Shown here: positions 61,632 through 64,000 of the stretch, piece by piece
Layout of the letters: each line of letters opens with the position of its first letter
Position numbering within the stretch: position 1 is the first letter of the stretch
NCBI GenBank assembly: GCA_018136815.1
Contig: CM030933.1
Span: 3,812,106 to 3,876,105, forward strand
DNA: 64,000 nt
Direction of reading: 5' to 3'
Source of the DNA: Isochrysis galbana
Taxonomy: Eukaryota > Haptophyta > Isochrysidales > Isochrysidaceae
The notes under the pieces: generated by a model
Database searches by the model: none
Seen by the model: only the letters and a program-made list of their open reading frames with translations
Told to the model about the DNA's origin: nothing
Position numbers and translations under genes: made by a program

Positions 61632-62627
61632 TTATTCCAAGGCCATCGCTGCCTGAACTCTGGCTTCGAGTGGCAAATCTGCATCTCCTGGTCGAGAAAC
61701 ATCCGTCAAGTGGACGACTGGATAGAAATACACTGGCCTTGGGGTGAGGCGGGGTATGAAGAGCTGACGCACAGCAACACGCCATGGCCCAGAATTCACA
61801 GCAAAGGATAGTGTGCCGCGAGATCCCGGCTGCAAATCGAGAGAGACCCGCACAACGTCACCCGTGCCGAAGGTCGGCATTTCAGGATTGAGACTGCCCC
61901 CGATACCTGCTCCCCAAATCCACCCCGTCGACGAGAGTGCCGCCAGTTGCCAATTGGAATCTAAGAACCGTTGGATGAGGCCACGCTGACTTGATGAACG
62001 TCTCAAAGTGCAGCGAAAAGGATTAAGAGCATCCCTGATGGTCCCCCTGCGCATTGAGCAGCCCGCTTCATGAGGAGCTGATCCCTCGCAGTCACACCGA
62101 CGAAGCTGCCTGGGCCTCCCAGATGCCATATCCGCGCCCCGTCCATCGAACAGCACGCCGATCCACATGACAATCCCTCTGATCTCCGGAAGCTCACACA
62201 CCTTGATACTCCATTCCATAAAATTGCTTGCATGCTGAAGCCGCTCGGACGTGATAGGAATCACGCCAGTCACGGCAGCAACGCGAAACGGAAGCGCCAA
62301 ACCCAGCTGGAGTGTAGCCGCAGCATGACATCCTGGTTCAACTTCGCTGCTGAAGGCGATCGTCTCATCAAACTCCATCACAGTCGATGAATATTCCGCC
62401 GCCTTCTTCCAACTGTCCACGGAGCTCACTCCCCAGCTGCGCCTGGCTGCGGCCTGCCAGATGCCATTGGCGTCGCTCTCATGCAAAAACTCGTGTAGTC
62501 TGCGACAGACGAGCCCGAGCCTGCACAGATCGACCGGCCTAAGAGGCAGTGCGTCGAGGATCGCTGGGTCGGAGAGTGAGTTGCTCGCGCTTGACTCAGC
62601 CGCCGGCGGCCGGTATCGCTCAGTCAT
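61632..62627 (-). CDS. F-box/SPRY-like protein
   Basis: 331 residues from ATG 62627. Residues about 17-70 look like an F-box (ILDALPLRPVDLCRLGLVCR then IWQAAARRSW), which would bind Skp1 in an SCF ubiquitin ligase. Residues about 85-320 look like a SPRY/B30.2 or concanavalin-like beta domain, with WIWGAGIGG, FGTGDVVRVSLDLQPGSRGT then LSFAVNSGPW, and YFYPVVHL. The pairing recalls FBXO45-type proteins. The cysteine-rich insert (RRCDCEGSAPHEAGCSMRRG) in the middle is unusual. No intron is needed. The target is unknown. Confidence 0.68.
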   Translation of the reverse strand: MTERYRPPAAESSASNSLSDPAILDALPLRPVDLCRLGLVCRRLHEFLHESDANGIWQAAARRSWGVSSVDSWKKAAEYSSTVMEFDETIAFSSEVEPGCHAAATLQLGLALPFRVAAVTGVIPITSERLQHASNFMEWSIKVCELPEIRGIVMWIGVLFDGRGADMASGRPRQLRRCDCEGSAPHEAGCSMRRGTIRDALNPFRCTLRRSSSQRGLIQRFLDSNWQLAALSSTGWIWGAGIGGSLNPEMPTFGTGDVVRVSLDLQPGSRGTLSFAVNSGPWRVAVRQLFIPRLTPRPVYFYPVVHLTDVSRPGDADLPLEARVQAAMALE

Positions 62628-62794
62628 GGGAAGAGACGGCGGCTAGCCCTGTTGCCAGGTTGCAATCGCACTACTTGCACGAATTCGGAGGGAGCGGAGC
62701 GAGAGCGAAAGCCTCGAGCTGCGGCGCCCCACCCGACGACGCCCGCGCCGGCGCGGCCGCAGCAGGCAGTCCGTCTCGGGTAGGACGGCCTCCG

Positions 62795-62950
62795 TCGGAG
62801 TTTTATTGTTGTGTTAGTATAACCTTAGTGCTGCGGGACCGTAGCCCTTCGACTGCGACGGAGCCCCTACCCCGCGATGGCGGTGTGCGCGGTTGGCACA
62901 TGGCTCGTCCGGTGTATGTGGCTAGGAATGCTAGCTAACAAGATGTCCCA
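62795..62950 (+). repeat. Family-F repeat
   Basis: GGAGTTTTATTGTTGTGTTA, GTATAACCTTAGTGCTG, ACCCCGCGATGG, GTGTGCGCGGTTGGCACATG, GGCTCGTCCGGTGTATGTGG are in the same order as 53335-53460. It lies about 150 bases upstream of the F-box/SPRY gene. Confidence 0.7.
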
Positions 62951-63079
62951 CGACGCTATAAGTTTTAACGTAGTACCCTCGCCGAGAGTCGAGAGGTCGA
63001 GAGGTCACCGCGTCACCGCTCACCGCTCACCGCACTCTCAATCATCAATCTCAATCTCCATGACACAAGCGCGCGTGTC

Positions 63080-63295
63080 GACGCTCAACACAACATCGAA
63101 TGGTCTCGACGAATTCGATAAAAATCTTTCCTTCGAATTTGTGGCTGTCGAGTGCGCCACGCGTTCCCACAACTGTGTCGCATTCGCGAGTCGACACTCG
63201 TTAGGCTTCTCTTCGTCGTTCGGTATTATCGTTATAATTCTCTCGTTCTCGTCCTCGGTCAAAAGGTTCGCTTGGACGCATAGGATCTTGGGTTG
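63080..63295 (-). repeat. Family-G block (inverse of 35866-35990)
   Basis: ATGCGTCCAAGCGAACC, TTTTGACCGAGGACGAG, AGAATTATAACGATAATACC, GAACGACGAAGAG and AACGAGTGTCGACTCGCG match the block next to the copia fragment. The minus frame from 63262 (about 74 codons) could be a gag- or LTR-derived piece, but no motif supports that. Confidence 0.5.
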
Positions 63296-63297
63296 TC

Positions 63298-64000
63298 AAA
63301 ACCTACTTTTATAAGTGGGGGTCAATGGGGGCCTCGCGCCCCCCACTCTCCATCGCGGACACCCCCCGGGGTGGGACCGTACACTCAACCCCAGCCCCTG
63401 CCCTTTGGCAGGGGTTGGGCAAAAAAAAAACATCTGAAGATTCAGGCTACTACCGCTAGCTATAAAGGACCACGCACTCACGGTACCGACTCATGCCATC
63501 GCCTATACCCCAGAACACTCACTCCCTTTACACTACCCCCTTCATTCCTTTGTCTTTGGTATCGGGGGGGGGGGCCGCGTGCACTACGACGGGCCAAGCG
63601 CAAGGGGTGGGCTGGGGCAGACCTGTTGTTGGGTGTTCCTGTGGCAGACAAGCGTAAACGCCCTTTGAATTTGGCAGGGGTTGGGCAATCAACACTCTGG
63701 CCCAGACCCCTAGTGGGCGCGGGCCGAGACTCGCACTCCCACGCCCAGCATGGGCCTGCCCTCGAGCTGACTCCCCCCCCTCCCCTGGTCGCCAGGCAGA
63801 CAGAGGCCACCGGGAGGCTCCAATGGCCAGCGTGGCAAGCGTGGGAGAGGCAGGGGGGGCCAGGGGCTGAGCCCCAGCCTCCACTGCCCCCTGAGCTGCC
63901 CTTGCTGGCCCTCTGGGAGCCCCCAAAGGCCCTCTGAGAGCAGGCCGTGGCGCGCCGCATGGCGACGCGCCGCAGGGAGAGGGGTGGAGGAGAATGGAGA
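63298..64000 (+). mobile_element. Family-C retroposon split by a LINE tail, runs off the window
   Basis: It starts AACCTACTTTTATAAGTGGG, GTCAATGGGGGCCTCGCGCC, GGACACCCCCCGGGGTGGG. It is interrupted at 63423-63670, resumes ATCAACACTCTGGCCCAGAC, and continues through the core (GGCCAGGGGCTGAGCCCCAG) to the window edge. Confidence 0.85.
63423..63670 (-). mobile_element. 5'-truncated LINE tail nested in family C, 16-18 bp TSD
   Basis: The target duplication TTGGCAGGGGTTGGGCAA is at 63405-63422 and 63671-63688 and comes from the family-C host. Sense is minus, with ACATCTGAAGATTCAGGCTA at the left end as the inverse of the LINE 3' terminus. Confidence 0.9.

Overview
The window is GC-rich nuclear DNA of a photosynthetic eukaryote, most likely a haptophyte or another alga with a complex (secondary) plastid. 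This rests on four observations: spliceosomal introns with GT-AG borders and one apparent GC-AG intron; a UDP-sulfoquinovose synthase (SQD1) gene whose product begins with an ER-type signal peptide followed by a transit-like stretch; a mitochondrial ribosomal protein gene; and a genome packed with retroposons. The species assignment is inference.

Host genes, left to right: eIF5B with SAM-like N-terminal domains (14-5077, +); a six-exon protein with two ankyrin-TPR modules (10606-13376, -); eight-exon SQD1 (15861-18765, -); a coiled-coil protein (25662-26312, +); a small two-helix membrane protein (27864-28121, -); a CMGC/DYRK-like kinase (30539-32119, -); a four-exon coiled-coil protein (37239-39429, +); an SLC52-like riboflavin transporter (43425-44987, +); mitochondrial ribosomal protein mS34 (46039-46539, +); MutS2 (48230-50905, -); a four-exon calcineurin-like phosphatase with EF-hands (54602-57554, +); a small protein of an uncharacterised MGQY-type family (58571-59137, -); and an F-box/SPRY-like protein (61632-62627, -). 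They share no evident pathway and form no operon-like unit.

The space between genes is nearly all mobile DNA. A non-LTR retrotransposon (LINE) is present as broken coding pieces (7340-8396, 9640-10010, 33982-35017) and as many short 3' ends carrying the signature GAATCTTCAGATG plus a T-run. Five of its insertions have 16-20 bp target-site duplications. SINE-like families called B and C here share a GC-rich core and start with a short hairpin; family D is the LINE's own 5' end and starts with a similar hairpin. DNA elements include two related TIR elements (19200-20780, 20878-22152), each with a perfect 8-bp target duplication, a 450-bp hAT-like MITE (60834-61283), and an ORF flanked by about 200-bp inverted repeats (51325-53088). 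A copia RNase H fragment lies at 36367-36510.

The most unusual object is a 2.4-kb chimeric retroelement (39991-42384) with a perfect 20-bp target duplication. It interrupts a reading frame and carries an AT-rich, internally duplicated ORF (40627-41268) between direct repeats, plus an ankyrin-type gene fragment. Several loci show nested insertions whose order can be read directly, at 33832-35645, 60772-61635 and 63298-64000.

Gene structures were reconstructed by eye from splice signals, reading phase and remembered family patterns. No alignment or search was run. Poly-G/C tracts are common, so some apparent frameshifts could be sequence errors.
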